A model generated the notes under the pieces. That model was not told the origin of the DNA, did no database searches, and worked only from the letters and a program-made list of their open reading frames with translations. 25,986 bases of DNA from assembly GCA_009731375.1 (NCBI GenBank), contig BJOX01000025.1, positions 1,491,242 through 1,517,227 on the forward strand, read 5' to 3'. This DNA comes from Paulinella micropora. Taxonomy: Eukaryota > Cercozoa > Imbricatea > Euglyphida. The position numbers and the translations under genes are program-made. This document shows, one piece after another, positions 1 to 9,916 of the stretch (position 1 is the stretch's first letter; every line of letters starts with the position of its first letter).

Positions 1-85
1 CCGACCAGTCATCTCATACAACGACGTAGTACAAGGTAACAGCATCAGCGTCATCGCCACGCCCAGCGAGGAGACGTGGGGGGAG
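1..85 (+). CDS. Exon 1 (5' incomplete) of a 15-exon Ser/Pro-rich protein gene
   Basis: This is the 3' part of a coding exon that begins before the window. Base 1 is the last base of a split codon, and 28 full codons follow without a stop. The peptide runs from [10 protein letters not shown] through [13 protein letters not shown]. The exon ends GGGGAG|GTCGTG, a usable donor in phase 0, and the DNA turns into pure TATC repeat 7 bases later. The abrupt change from codon-like sequence to tetranucleotide repeat at a GT marks the boundary. I do not recognise the protein. The real start codon lies upstream of the window, so N-terminal targeting signals cannot be judged. Confidence 0.7.
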
Positions 86-91
86 GTCGTG

Positions 92-145
<54 letters not shown>

Positions 146-210
146 CCTACCTACCTACCTACCTACCTACCTACCTAGCTAGCTATCTATCCAGCTATCT
201 ATCTACCTAC

Positions 211-258
<48 letters not shown>

Positions 259-261
259 TAG
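86..261 (+). repeat. Intron 1: (TATC)n/(TACC)n microsatellite
   Basis: The intron is almost entirely tetranucleotide repeat: TATC, a central block of TACC, then TATC again. It begins at the GT of exon 1 and ends ATCTATTAG, so the repeat itself supplies the pyrimidine-rich run before the acceptor. Confidence 0.85.
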
Positions 262-312
262 ACGTACGGCGACACAGACGAGATAACTGACGAAACATAC
301 CACAATGCGGAG
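262..312 (+). CDS. Exon 2 of the Ser/Pro-rich protein gene
   Basis: This 51 bp exon (17 codons, phase 0 at both ends) lies between CTATTAG and GAG|GTCATC. It encodes TYGDTDEITDETYHNAE, an acidic Thr-rich peptide with no stop. It is the only non-repeat sequence between two TATC tracts, and its frame continues exon 1. An ATG at 305-307 could be taken as a start for a local ORF, but the frame from that ATG runs into repeat, so I read the region as an internal exon. Function unknown. Confidence 0.75.
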
Positions 313-566
313 GTCATCTATCTATCTATCTATCTGTCTGTCTATCTACGATCGATCGATCGATCGATCGATCGATGAATCGAATCGATCGAATCGATCG
401 ATCGATCGATATTCCACAGAGGCTTTTTTAGTAATTGATTGTCTCTTATGTAAATGGAGGCCCCTTTGTCCCAGATTCCTTCTGTTTGTTCACTTGCATC
501 CTCTCTCTCGGGGGTCTAGCCCAAGCAAATCCTTCTCCTTCTCCTTCTCCTTCACATTTTCCTTAG
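313..566 (+). repeat. Intron 2: TATC, then self-complementary ATCG repeat, then non-repeat DNA
   Basis: It opens with TATC units, then about 60 bp of (ATCG)n/(AATCG)n around 349-411. ATCG is its own reverse complement in register, so the tract can fold on itself or pair between strands. From about 412 to 566 the sequence is non-repetitive and pyrimidine-rich (CTTCTC runs), ending ATTTTCCTTAG, a good acceptor tract. I see no coding signal in that part. Confidence 0.75.
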
Positions 567-717
567 GAGGTCTCCGAAAGCCCCGCCAAGCCAATGGCGG
601 AGGGTTTGGTCATTGCTGCTGCAGCAACAGCCATGGCCATCAGCGTTGTTCCGCCAGATTCCGACAGCAATCGAGCCAGCCCCAACCACAGACCCAGCTT
701 CTCTTCCGCTACGCCAT
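567..717 (+). CDS. Exon 3 of the Ser/Pro-rich protein gene
   Basis: The exon starts after the strong acceptor CATTTTCCTTAG and stays open for 50 codons plus one base. It reads EVSESPAKPMAEG, then an Ala-rich hydrophobic stretch (LVIAAAATAMAISVV), then PPDSDSNRASPNHRP and SFSSATP. The hydrophobic run of about 15 residues is too short and Ala-rich to call a membrane segment. The chosen donor is CCAT|GTAGTC (phase 1), which joins exon 4 in frame. An alternative donor seven bases on (CC|GTATAT, phase 2) would also join exon 4 openly but leaves the chain to exon 5 out of phase. Function unknown. Confidence 0.7.
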
Positions 718-743
718 GTAGTCCGTATATATATATATATATG

Positions 744-775
<32 letters not shown>

Positions 776-806
776 TGTTTGTATATATACATACATAAAT
801 AAAAAA

Positions 807-848
<42 letters not shown>

Positions 849-942
849 CATTATATATATATATAGACACACGCACACACACACACACACACACACATAC
901 ACACACACACAATCAAACACGCACACACAATATATATATTTC

Positions 943-973
<31 letters not shown>

Positions 974-1032
974 GTAGGCACACACACACACACACAATCA
1001 CACACACACACACACACAATCACACACACACA

Positions 1033-1084
<52 letters not shown>

Positions 1085-1152
1085 ATCACACACACACACA
1101 CACACACACATACACACACACATGCACACGCAAAATACAACCAGCAATAAAG

Positions 1153-1230
<78 letters not shown>

Positions 1231-1238
1231 CTACGCAG
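718..1238 (+). repeat. Intron 3: (TA)n, (TATG)n, (CA)n and (CT)n microsatellites
   Basis: Dinucleotide tracts in blocks: TA/TATG at 725-870, CA at about 868-1125 (interrupted by a TA block near 930-972), and CT at about 1154-1230. The intron ends CTCTCCTACGCAG, where the CT repeat forms an ideal polypyrimidine tract. There is no coding sequence inside. Confidence 0.85.
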
Positions 1239-1273
1239 CCACGACAAGAGGACTCAGCCCCATTCGATCAAGG
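1239..1273 (+). CDS. Exon 4 of the Ser/Pro-rich protein gene
   Basis: A 35 bp exon between CTACGCAG and CAAGG|GTACAT. All three phases are open, so the phase comes from its neighbours. Phase 1 entry from exon 3 gives (S)TTRGLSPIRSR and phase 0 exit, which joins exon 5 directly. The alternative entry at phase 0 gives PRQEDSAPFDQ but leaves phase 2, with no matching next exon. SPIRSR contains a proline-directed Ser like those elsewhere in the product. Its 3' end and donor are repeated once downstream (1324-1352). Confidence 0.6.
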
Positions 1274-1277
1274 GTAC

Positions 1278-1326
<49 letters not shown>

Positions 1327-1390
1327 CTCAGCCCCATTCGATCAAGGGTACATACCTACATACATACATACATACATACATACATACAAG
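1274..1390 (+). repeat. (GA)n tract, duplicate of exon 4 3' edge, (CATA)n
   Basis: After the exon 4 donor comes a pure GA tract (about 1280-1323). A copy of the exon 4 end, GACTCAGCCCCATTCGATCA, with the same AAGG|GTACAT junction follows at 1324-1352, and then a CATA run. The unit is therefore exon tail plus donor plus microsatellite. Confidence 0.85.
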
Positions 1391-1585
1391 TTTCGTAAGG
1401 CCTGCTCAGGCCGCCAGAGTGAATTGACAGAAATAAAAAGTGCGTCTAACTTCAAATGTGTTTGTTGTAAGGATTTTCGGGCATCGGTGGCAGGTTGTCC
1501 ACATTGCAAAGCATTCACTAAATTAATTGCTTTCGGCTGGTTTTTTACATTCACTTTTCTAGCTTTTGTTGGTCCGGATGTGTGA
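1391..1585 (+). other. Open reading stretch with two CxxC pairs and a hydrophobic tail (unsupported gene)
   Basis: A stop-free stretch of 64 codons ending at TGA 1583-1585. It has no ATG near its start and enters directly from the CATA repeat. It reads SELTEIKSASNFKCVCC, then KDFRASVAGCPHCKAF, then a hydrophobic run (LIAFGWFFTFTFLAFVG). The CVCC and CPHC pairs are spaced like a small zinc ribbon, and the tail could span a membrane. It lies inside intron 4 of the gene model and uses codons unlike the flanking exons. It may be a relic of an inserted sequence, a cryptic exon or chance. I do not assign a function. Confidence 0.3.
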
Positions 1586-1602
1586 AATCTAGTAAACTAG
1601 GT

Positions 1603-1937
1603 GAACATACATACATACATACATACATACGTACGTACATACGTACATACATACGTACATACGTACATACATACATACATACATACATACATACATACGT
1701 ACATACATACATAAACATACATACATACATACATACATACATACATAATACATACATACATACATGCATACATACATACATACATGCATGCATACATACA
1801 TACATAGATACATACATACATGCATGCATGCATGCATGCATACATACATACGTACATACATACATACATACATACAGACATACATACGTACCTACATACA
1901 TACATACATACATACATACATACATAAATACATATAG
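1603..1937 (+). repeat. (CATA)n microsatellite with CGTA and CATG variants
   Basis: About 330 bp of CATA units with scattered CGTA and TGCA interruptions inside intron 4. It ends CATATAG directly before a copy of the 5' edge of exon 5. Confidence 0.9.
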
Positions 1938-1985
1938 GAGTCTTCCCAACCTACTCAAATTGAGACTTCACCTCAAACTCAATAT
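1938..1985 (+). repeat. Diverged copy of the 5' part of exon 5 with its acceptor
   Basis: After CATATAG the sequence reads ESSQPTQIETSPQTQ in one frame, against ESTQSTQIELSPQSQ in exon 5. Both the acceptor context (TATAG|GA) and about 45 bp of exon match with substitutions. It lacks the 3' half and the donor. Shorter versions lie at 3938-3962 and 4771-4800. Confidence 0.75.
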
Positions 1986-2093
1986 ATACATATTCATTTT
2001 AGACGTGTCTTGACATAGACATATACATATAACACGTGTCTCAAAACTTATTATTATTACTATTATTATTATTGCTATTACTATTAGTATTAG

Positions 2094-2174
<81 letters not shown>
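1986..2174 (+). repeat. ATT-rich stretch, (TA)n and (TG)n microsatellite
   Basis: Short non-repeat DNA, then TTATTA-type trinucleotides (about 2050-2090), TA units (2098-2121) and TG units (about 2121-2176) abutting the left arm of the inverted-repeat element. No gene seen. Confidence 0.8.
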
Positions 2175-2179
<5 letters not shown>

Positions 2180-2400
2180 GGATGTTGATTCTCTTTCTCT
2201 CTGGGAAGAAGGCCGAGATAGCTGGCTTTATTACATATGCCTACACTACAGGCCTCTTGTAGTAACAATGGCACAGATGCTAAGGTTTACCTTCTACATA
2301 TAGATAGACAGAAATTGGTAGAAAATAGAAAAGTCAGGATGAATTCTGGTACCTAATTTCGTAGTCCTTGATTTTCGTCCGAAGTGGACGCAGGCAAAGA

Positions 2401-2604
2401 TGTATTATCATCATCCATCACCCATCACCCATCATCATCATCCATCATCATCATCATCATCATCCATCATCCATCATCATCATCATCATCATCCATCATC
2501 ATCATCCATCTTCATCATCCATCTCTATCATCTCCATCATCAACGTCATCATCATCATCATCCATCACCATCATCCATCATCCATCATCTATCATCCATC
2601 ATCT
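2401..2604 (+). repeat. (CAT)n/(CATC)n microsatellite inside the TIR element
   Basis: About 200 bp of CAT and CATCC units. It reads as poly-His or poly-Ser/Ile in the various frames, with no evidence of translation. Confidence 0.9.
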
Positions 2605-3480
2605 AATTATAAGCTCTCTAATGCGACCTACTGAGGTCCTACTCTGCCTTTATCGCGAGTTCAACAACAAAAAAGTTAGCATTTTTTCTCACCAAAAAAG
2701 CCCCAGAATCGATGTTCCTTGGTTTTCCCGCGTTCTCGTTCAGAAACACTGAGCTCAATCTTTACTATACTCCTTCAGTCTCTATGCGAGTCAGCGATGC
2801 TGCATTTGGTTTATCATCTATACAGCCCCTCGCATATGGTTGGGACAGCCCCTCGCATATGGTTGGGCCAGAAAGATCAAACTGTCAGGCAAGGGGCTTT
2901 TCTGGGGTAGGTCACTTCTTGAGTTTCCAAAGCTTAGATTACTAAGCTGGAAAGGGCTTTGGGGTCTGGGGGTGCGATTGCCCGCTGAGCACCGCATGTT
3001 CATCGCGGAACATCCCTGCATAGGGGCACCCCGGAACATTCCTGCTCGCGGCGACATCAATGTTTGGTCCTATCCCATCTTAAGGATCTGCCCAAAAAAT
3101 TTTGGGGACATTGCCCCGTTTTTATTTTCTTTCTTTTTTCCAAAGAGTTTATCAAAGGGCGGTGCATATAGGTATGTCACACCATCACACGTCTCCTGCA
3201 CTCTGTGCCTACGCAATAAAACAAGCTATCTCAGACGTCTTTTGACAGAAAACAAAACAGAAAAGTGATGGGTTTGAAAATTTAAAAAAAAAAAATTAAG
3301 TTTCGTTTTAAAAATGTTCCATCTTTGATGTATCACGGAACAAGAACTTGAGGCTCGGGGATGCTGCATGCTGTGGAACGTCTTTGGGGCATATTAGCGC
3401 ATTCCAACTCAGGTCTGTTCTGGGACTTCCCTTCGGTAAAGACGACCAACATGAGGAACATCCCTTTTGCGAAAGCCCGG
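2605..3480. other. Non-repetitive interior of the TIR element
   Basis: About 870 bp of mixed-composition DNA with short ORFs in all frames and no recognisable domain. It holds a tandem pair of CAGCCCCTCGCATATGGTTG-type units (2822-2867) and an imperfect pair CGGAACATCCCTGC / CGGAACATTCCTGC (3005-3046). I see no gene. Confidence 0.5.
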
Positions 3481-3504
3481 ATTTTTTTTTTTTTTTTTTT
3501 TTTT
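3481..3504 (+). repeat. Poly-T tract
   Basis: A 24-base T run near the right end of the TIR element. On the minus strand it is a poly-A and could mark an inserted retrocopy end, but nothing recognisable lies next to it. Confidence 0.9.
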
Positions 3505-3689
3505 CAGAAACTGTTCTATTTTTTCCCCTGCATTTCTTTAGAAGGGGGCTCCAGGCCCCGTGCCTACGGGATTGATCACACTACTACAGCGAGGCCTATA
3601 GTGTAGGCACATGCAATCAAGCCAGCTATCTCGGCCTTCTTCCCAGAGAGAAAGAGAATCAAAATCCGGACATAACTTTTGAGAGACGT

Positions 3690-3737
3690 CTACATATACA
3701 TATACATATACATACATATACATAAATATATATATAT

Positions 3738-3778
<41 letters not shown>

Positions 3779-3849
3779 TATACATACACATACATATACA
3801 CATACACATACATGTGCATATACATGTACATATACATGTACATATACAC

Positions 3850-3900
<51 letters not shown>

Positions 3901-4021
3901 TATATACATATATATATACATATACACATACACATACATAGAGATTTTGCCTCAAACCCAATTAATATATCGATGTAGATGTAGATGTATACGTATATGT
4001 ATACATATATGTATATGTATA

Positions 4022-4059
<38 letters not shown>

Positions 4060-4105
4060 CATGTACATGTACATGTACATGTATATGTATATGTATGTAT
4101 ATGTG

Positions 4106-4138
<33 letters not shown>

Positions 4139-4229
4139 TTATATGTATATGTATATTTATATGTTTATGTATATGTTTATGTATATGTTTATGTTTATGT
4201 ATATGTTTATGTATATGTATATGTATATT

Positions 4230-4273
<44 letters not shown>

Positions 4274-4797
4274 CATGTACATGTACATGTACACCTACAC
4301 CTACACGCACGCGCACACGTACACGCACACGTACACGTACACGTACACGTCTATGTCTATGTCTATGTCTATGTCTATCCATGCCCATATCCATGTCCAT
4401 GTCCATGTACATGTCCATGTCCATGTCTATGTCTATGTCTATGTATGTGTATGCGTATGTGTATGTTGTATGTTGTATGTTGTATGCTGTATGTTGTATG
4501 TTGTATGTTGTATATGTGTATATGTATGTGCATATGTATGTATATGTATGTGTGTATGTATGTGTATATGTATGTGTATATGTATGTGTATGTGTTTGTG
4601 TATGTGTTTGTGTATGTGTTTGTGTATGTGTTTGTGTATGTGTTTGTGTATGTGTATGTGTTTGTGTATGTGTATGTGTATGTGTACGTGTACGTGTACG
4701 TGTACGTGTATATGTGTATATGTGTATGTGTGTATGTGTATGTGTATATGTGATTGGTATGTGTATGTGTACTCAGATAGAGATTTCACCTCAAACT

Positions 4798-4838
<41 letters not shown>

Positions 4839-4975
4839 TATATACACATACATATACATACGTATACATATACATATACCTATACACATACGTATACATA
4901 TACATATACATCTACATCTACATCTACATATACATCTACACCTACATCTACATCTACATCGACATCGACATATAG
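3690..4975 (+). repeat. CATATA / TATATG / TGTATG composite microsatellite (end of intron 4)
   Basis: 1.3 kb of hexamer and tetramer arrays. CATATA/CATACA units run from 3690 to 3938. The repeat strand flips to TATATG/TATG units from about 3985 to 4770, with TGTATGT, TTGTATG and TTTGTG variants. It flips back to CATATA and CATCTA units from 4800 to 4970. Two short copies of the exon 5 edge (3938-3962 and 4771-4800) sit at the two strand switches. The tract ends GACATATAG, the exon 5 acceptor. Confidence 0.85.
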
Positions 4976-5046
4976 GAATCAACCCAATCTACTCAGATAG
5001 AGCTTTCACCTCAATCTCAACATAGTGGAGCCTCTTCAGTGACAAG
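4976..5046 (+). CDS. Exon 5 of the Ser/Pro-rich protein gene
   Basis: This 71 bp exon enters at phase 0 after CATATAG and exits at phase 2 through GTGACAAG|GTATGT, a strong donor. It encodes ESTQSTQIELSPQSQ then HSGASSVT. The other two frames contain stops, so the frame is decided by the sequence itself. The product is polar and Gln/Ser-rich with one SP site. The 5' half is copied three times upstream in intron 4 and the 3' half with donor eight times downstream, so this is the single complete copy. Confidence 0.75.
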
Positions 5047-5392
5047 GTATGTAGGTATGTATTATTTATGTATGTATGTATGTATGTAGGTAGGTAGGGG
5101 TATGTATGTATGTATGTATGTATGTATGTATGTATGTATGAGATTTCACCTCAATCTCAACATAGCGGAGCCTCTTCAGTGACAAGGTATGTATGTATGT
5201 ATTATTTATGTATGTAGGTAGGTAGGTAGGTAGGTAGGTAGGGGTATGTATGTATGTATGTATGAGATTTCACCTCAAACTCAACATAGCGGAGTGTCTT
5301 CAGTGACAAGGTATGTGTGTATGTATTATTTATGTATGTATGTAGGTAGGTAGGTAGGTAGGGATATGTTATGTATGTTATGAATGTATGTA

Positions 5393-5428
<36 letters not shown>

Positions 5429-6440
5429 TGAGATTTCACCTCAATCTCAACATAGCGGAGCCTCTTCAGTGACAAGGTATGCATATATGTTTGATTTATG
5501 TATGTATGTAGGTAGGTAGGTATGTATGTATGTATGTATGTATGTATGTATGTATGTATGTATGTATGTATGCATGTATGTATGTATGAGATTTCACCTC
5601 AATCTCAACATAGCGGAGCCTCTTCAGTGACAAGGTATGCATGTGTGTATTATTTATGTATGTATGTAGGTAGGTAGGTAGGTAGGTAGGCAGGTAGGTA
5701 GGGGTATGTTATGTATGTATGTATGTATGTATGTATGTATGTATGTGTGTATGTATGTATGTATGAGATTTCACCTCTATCTCAATCAACATAGCGGAGT
5801 ATCTTCAGTGACAAGGTATGCATATATGTTTGATTTATGTAAATAGGTAGGTAGGTAGGTAGGTAGGGGTATGTATGTATGTATGTATGTATGTATGTAT
5901 GTATATGTATCTATGTATGTATCTATGTATGTATCTATGTATGTATGTATGTATGTATGTATGTATGTATGTATGTATGTATGTATGTATGAGATTTCAT
6001 GTCAATCTCAACATAGCGGAGCCTCTTCAGTCACAAGGTATGCATGTATGTATTATTTATGTATGTATGTAGGTAGGTAGGTAGGTAGGTAGGTAGGGGT
6101 ATGTATGTATGTATGTATGTATGTATGTATGTATGTATGTATGTATGTGTGTATGTATGTATGTATGTATGTATGTATGTATGAGATTTCACCTCAATCT
6201 CAACATAGCGGAGCCTCTTCAGTCACAAGGTATGCATGTATGTTTGATTTATGTATGTATGTAGGTAGGTAGGTAGGTAGGTAGGGGTATGTTTTGTATG
6301 TATGTATGTATGGATGGATGGATGGATGGATGGATGCATGCATACATGCATGCATGCATGTATGCATGTATGTATGTATGTATGTGTATGTATGTATGTA
6401 TGAGATTTTGCCTCAAACTCAACGTAGTGGAGTTTAGTCA
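5047..6440 (+). repeat. Minisatellite: eight copies of the exon 5 3' edge plus donor in TATG/TAGG repeat
   Basis: Copies start near 5140, 5264, 5430, 5588, 5765, 5991, 6183 and 6402. Each carries about 50 bp that ends like exon 5: GAGATTTCACCTCAATCTCA, then ACATAGCGGAGCCTCTTCAG, then TGACAAG|GTATG. Units are 124-226 bp apart because the TATG/TAGG filler varies in length. The filler itself has a shared internal order (TATTATTTATG, then TAGG block, then GGGGTATG), so whole units were duplicated. Copies 1-5 keep GTGACAAG|GTATG, later ones have GTCACAAG, and the last is most diverged. Confidence 0.9.
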
Positions 6441-6965
<525 letters not shown>

Positions 6966-7010
6966 GTAGCGCTCGCAGCCTGGAAAGTCATTATAAGCAA
7001 GTACTAGACA
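6966..7010 (+). repeat. Truncated copy of exon 6 with acceptor but no donor
   Basis: TAGCGCTCGCAG is followed by CCTGGAAAGTCATTATAAGC and AAGTACTAGACAG, as in exon 6. The copy then runs into CATA repeat, so the donor is missing. It is one of only two copies that keep the acceptor side. Confidence 0.8.
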
Positions 7011-7017
7011 GACATAC

Positions 7018-7021
7018 ATAC

Positions 7022-7065
<44 letters not shown>

Positions 7066-7084
7066 GCATATACATATACATATG

Positions 7085-7122
<38 letters not shown>

Positions 7123-7165
7123 CATACATATACATATTACATATTACATATTACATATTACATAT
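7018..7165 (+). repeat. (CATATA)n microsatellite
   Basis: Hexamer array between the truncated copy and the complete copy of exon 6. Its strand is opposite to the ATATGT array at 6560-6950, so the two could pair as a long hairpin around the truncated copy. Confidence 0.9.
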
Positions 7166-7178
7166 GTAGCGCACGCAG

Positions 7179-7215
7179 CCTGGAAAGTCATTATAAGCAA
7201 GTACTAGACCGAAAG
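7179..7215 (+). CDS. Exon 6 of the Ser/Pro-rich protein gene
   Basis: A 37 bp exon from GCGCACGCAG to CCGAAAG|GTACAT. Phase 2 entry (AG from exon 5 plus C gives Ser) leads to LESHYKQVLDRK and phase 0 exit. The peptide is amphipathic and helix-prone and probably forms a short coiled coil with exon 7. It is the only copy with both splice sites. The 3' edge is repeated about 21 times downstream. Using a later donor would add repeat-encoded residues, so the donor choice here is by consensus and frame, not proof. Confidence 0.75.
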
Positions 7216-7284
7216 GTACATATGTATGTATGTATGTATGTATGTATGTGAGTCATTATAAGCAAGTACTGCACAGAAAGGTAC

Positions 7285-7315
<31 letters not shown>

Positions 7316-7543
7316 TGTATGTATGTATGTATGTATGTATTTATGTATGTATGTATACATGTGAGTCATTATAAGCAAGTACTAGACAGAAAGGTACATA
7401 TGTATGTATGTATGTATGTATGTATGCATGTATGTGAGTCATTATAAGCAAGTACTAGACAGAAAGGTACATATGTATGTATGTATTTATGTATGTATGT
7501 ATGTATGTGAGTCATTATAAGCAAGTACTGGACAGAAAGGTAC

Positions 7544-7574
<31 letters not shown>

Positions 7575-7908
7575 TGTATGTATGTATGTGTGTATGTATG
7601 TGAGTCATTATAAGCAAGTACTAGACAGAAAGGTACATTATGTATGTATTTATGTATGTATGTATGTATGTGAGTCATTATAAGCAAGTACTAGACCGAA
7701 AGGTACATATGTATGTATGTATGTATGTATGTATGTGAGTCATTATAAGCAAGTACTAGACAGAAAGGTACATATGTATGTATGTATGTAAGTATGTATG
7801 TATGTATGTAAGTATGTATGTATGCATGTATTTATGTATGTATGTATGTATGTATGTATGTATGTATGTATGTGAGTCATTATAAGCAAGTACTGGACAG
7901 AAAGGTAC

Positions 7909-7940
<32 letters not shown>

Positions 7941-8131
7941 GTATGTATGTATGTATTTATGTGAGTCATTATAAGCAAGTACTAGACAGAAAGGTACATA
8001 TGTATGTGTGTATGTATGTATGTATGTATGTATGTGAGTCATTACAAGCAAGTACTAGACAGAAAGGTACATATGTATGTATGTATGTATGTATGCGAGT
8101 CATTATAAGCAAGTACTAGACAGAAAGGTAC

Positions 8132-8162
<31 letters not shown>

Positions 8163-8299
8163 TGCGAGTCATTATAAGCAAGTACTAGACAGAAAGGTAC
8201 ATATGTATGTATGTATGTATGTATGTACGTATGTGTATGTATGTATGTATGTATGTATGTATGTGAGTCATTATAAGCAAGTACTAGACAGAAAGGTAC

Positions 8300-8330
<31 letters not shown>

Positions 8331-8765
8331 TGTATGTATTTATGTATTTTATGTATGTATGTATGTATATGAGTCATTATAAGCAAGTACTAGAGAGAAA
8401 GGTACATATGTATGCATGTATGTATGTATGTATGTATTTATGTATTTTATGTATATATGTATGTATGTGAGTCATTATAAGCAAGTACTAGACAGAAAGG
8501 TACATATGTATGCATGTATGTATGTATGTATGTATGTATGTGTGTATGTATGTATTTAAGTATGTATGTATTTATGTATTTATGTATGTATGTATGTATG
8601 TGAGTCATTATAAGCAAGTACTTGTATGTATGTATGTATGTATGTATGTACGTATGTGAGTCATTATAAGCAAGTACTAGACAGAAAGGTACATATGTAT
8701 GTATTTATGTATTTATGTATGTATGTATGTGAGTCATTATAAGCAAGTACTAGACAGAAAGGTAC

Positions 8766-8796
<31 letters not shown>

Positions 8797-8838
8797 TGTA
8801 TGTGAGTCATTATAAGCAAGTACTAGAGAGAAAGGTAC

Positions 8839-8869
<31 letters not shown>

Positions 8870-8951
8870 TGTATGTATGTATGTATGTATGTATGTATGT
8901 ATGTATGTATGTATGTGAGTCATTATAAGCAAGTACTAGACAGAAAGGTAC

Positions 8952-8982
<31 letters not shown>

Positions 8983-9085
8983 TGTATGTATGTATGTATG
9001 TATGTATGTATTTACGTATTTATGTATGTATGTATGTATGTGAGTCATTGTAAGCAAGTACTAGAGAGAAAGGTATGTATGTATG
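7216..9085 (+). repeat. Minisatellite: about 21 copies of the exon 6 3' edge plus donor in TATG repeat
   Basis: Copies of GAGTCATTATAAGCAAGTAC followed by TAGACAGAAAG|GTACATATG recur from 7249 to 9075, each followed by 20-130 bp of TATG repeat. Starts are near 7249, 7361, 7436, 7508, 7601, 7670, 7736, 7873, 7963, 8036, 8096, 8166, 8265, 8370, 8468, 8601, 8657, 8729, 8802, 8915 and 9041. The core is very uniform; differences include CAGTACTG, ATTACAAGC and AGAGAG variants. The copy at 8601 has lost the part after AGTACT. Almost all keep the AAAG|GTACAT donor, but none has the acceptor side. Confidence 0.92.
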
Positions 9086-9179
9086 TACGTAAGTTTTTTT
9101 TGTATGTATGTATGTATGTATGTATGTATCTATTTATGTATGTATGTATCTATTTATGTATGTATGTATCTATTTATGT

Positions 9180-9180
9180 A

Positions 9181-9216
<36 letters not shown>

Positions 9217-9350
9217 TTATCTATCTATTTTCCATCTACGTCAATCGCTCCCGTGTTCAATCTATCTATCTATCTATCTGTCTATCTATCTATCTATCTA
9301 TCTATCCATCTATTTATCTATCTATCTATCTATCCATCTTTCTATTGCAA
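9180..9350 (+). repeat. (TATC)n microsatellite with an isolated copy of exon 8 sequence
   Basis: TATC units interrupted at 9229-9262 by TTTTCCATCTACGTCAATCG followed by CTCCCGTGTTCAATC, which matches the 3' part of exon 8 (13353-13397) and its copies 4 kb downstream. Confidence 0.85.
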
Positions 9351-9389
9351 GAAACAAGAGTGTATTCCTCACACGTGTTTCCCTCGCTC

Positions 9390-9605
9390 TTTCAAAACAG
9401 ACACCGCAAATGCCGGCTAATTTTCTGCTTTCTCACCCACACCGCAAACATCGGCTAGTTTTCTTTTCTTTTCTCACCCACACCGCAAATACCGGCTAAT
9501 TTTCTGCTTTCTCACCCACACCGTCAACATCAGCTAGTTTTCTTTTCTTTTCTCACCCACACCGCAAACATCGGCTAATTTTCTTTTCTTTTCTCACCCA
9601 CACCT
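9390..9605 (+). repeat. Minisatellite of about 40 bp units, five copies
   Basis: Units read CACCCACACCGCAAATGCCG, then GCTAATTTTCTGCTTTCT or GCTAGTTTTCTTTTCTTTTC. Two unit types alternate (TGCTTTCT versus TTTTCTTTTCT), so the higher-order unit is about 77 bp. It is not related to any exon I can see. Just upstream, 9351-9390 is non-repeat sequence with no firm coding call. Confidence 0.85.
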
Positions 9606-9916
9606 TCCCTCCCTCCCTCCCTCCTTCCTCCCTCCCTCCCTCCTTCCTCCCTCCCTTCCTCCTTCCTCCTTCCCTCCTTCCTTCCTTCCTTCTTTCCTTC
9701 CTTCCTTCCTTCTTTCCTTCCTTCCTTCCTTCCTTCCTTCCTTCCTTTCTTCCTTCTTTCCTTCCTTCCTCCTTTCCTTCCTTTCTTTCTTTCTTTCTTT
9801 CCTCTCCTTCCTTCCTTCCCTTTCCTTCCCTTCCTTTCTTTCCTTCCTTTCCTTCCTTCCTTCCCTCCTCCTTCCTTCCTTCCTTCCTTTCCTTCCCTCC
9901 TTTCCTTCCTTCCTTC
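9606..9916 (+). repeat. (CTTCC)n/(CCTT)n polypyrimidine tract
   Basis: About 310 bp of pure C/T on the plus strand, purine on the minus strand. Such mirror-like homopurine tracts can form triplex DNA. In the gene's sense orientation it resembles an oversized polypyrimidine tract. Confidence 0.9.

Larger units (their letters stand above)
2175..3672. mobile_element. Non-autonomous element with about 90 bp terminal inverted repeats
   Basis: The left arm (2175-2264) and right arm (3582-3672) are reverse complements over about 90 bp with around seven differences. They share the blocks GTCCGGAT, CTCTTTCTCTCTGGGAAGAA, GGCCGAGATAGCTGGCTT and GCCTACACTA. The 1.3 kb between the arms has no convincing protein. 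It holds a CAT microsatellite, a 23 bp tandem duplication, a poly-T and otherwise unique DNA. A weak partial copy of the right arm lies at 3209-3240. Target-site duplications cannot be read because simple repeats abut both ends. It could be a TIR DNA transposon derivative or a segmental inverted duplication. It sits in intron 4. Confidence 0.6.

Noticed and set aside
349-411. (ATCG)n tract as an origin or regulatory palindrome
   Set aside because: It is a self-complementary microsatellite in an intron. Nothing else suggests a regulatory site.
1545-1602. Possible exon between CACTTTTCTAG and AAACTAG|GTGAAC
   Set aside because: Good splice signals, but it is open only at phase 2 entry, which does not match the preferred exon 4 exit or exon 5 entry. 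Left out pending cDNA.
7216-9085. CRISPR-like array (regular core with variable spacers)
   Set aside because: The spacers are all TATG microsatellite, not unique sequences. The core matches exon 6, and the DNA is clearly eukaryotic.
9351-9418. Possible exon [20 protein letters not shown] after TTGCAAG
   Set aside because: The frame is open for 22 codons, but there is no good donor and it runs into the 40 bp minisatellite. Exons 6 and 7 already join in phase.
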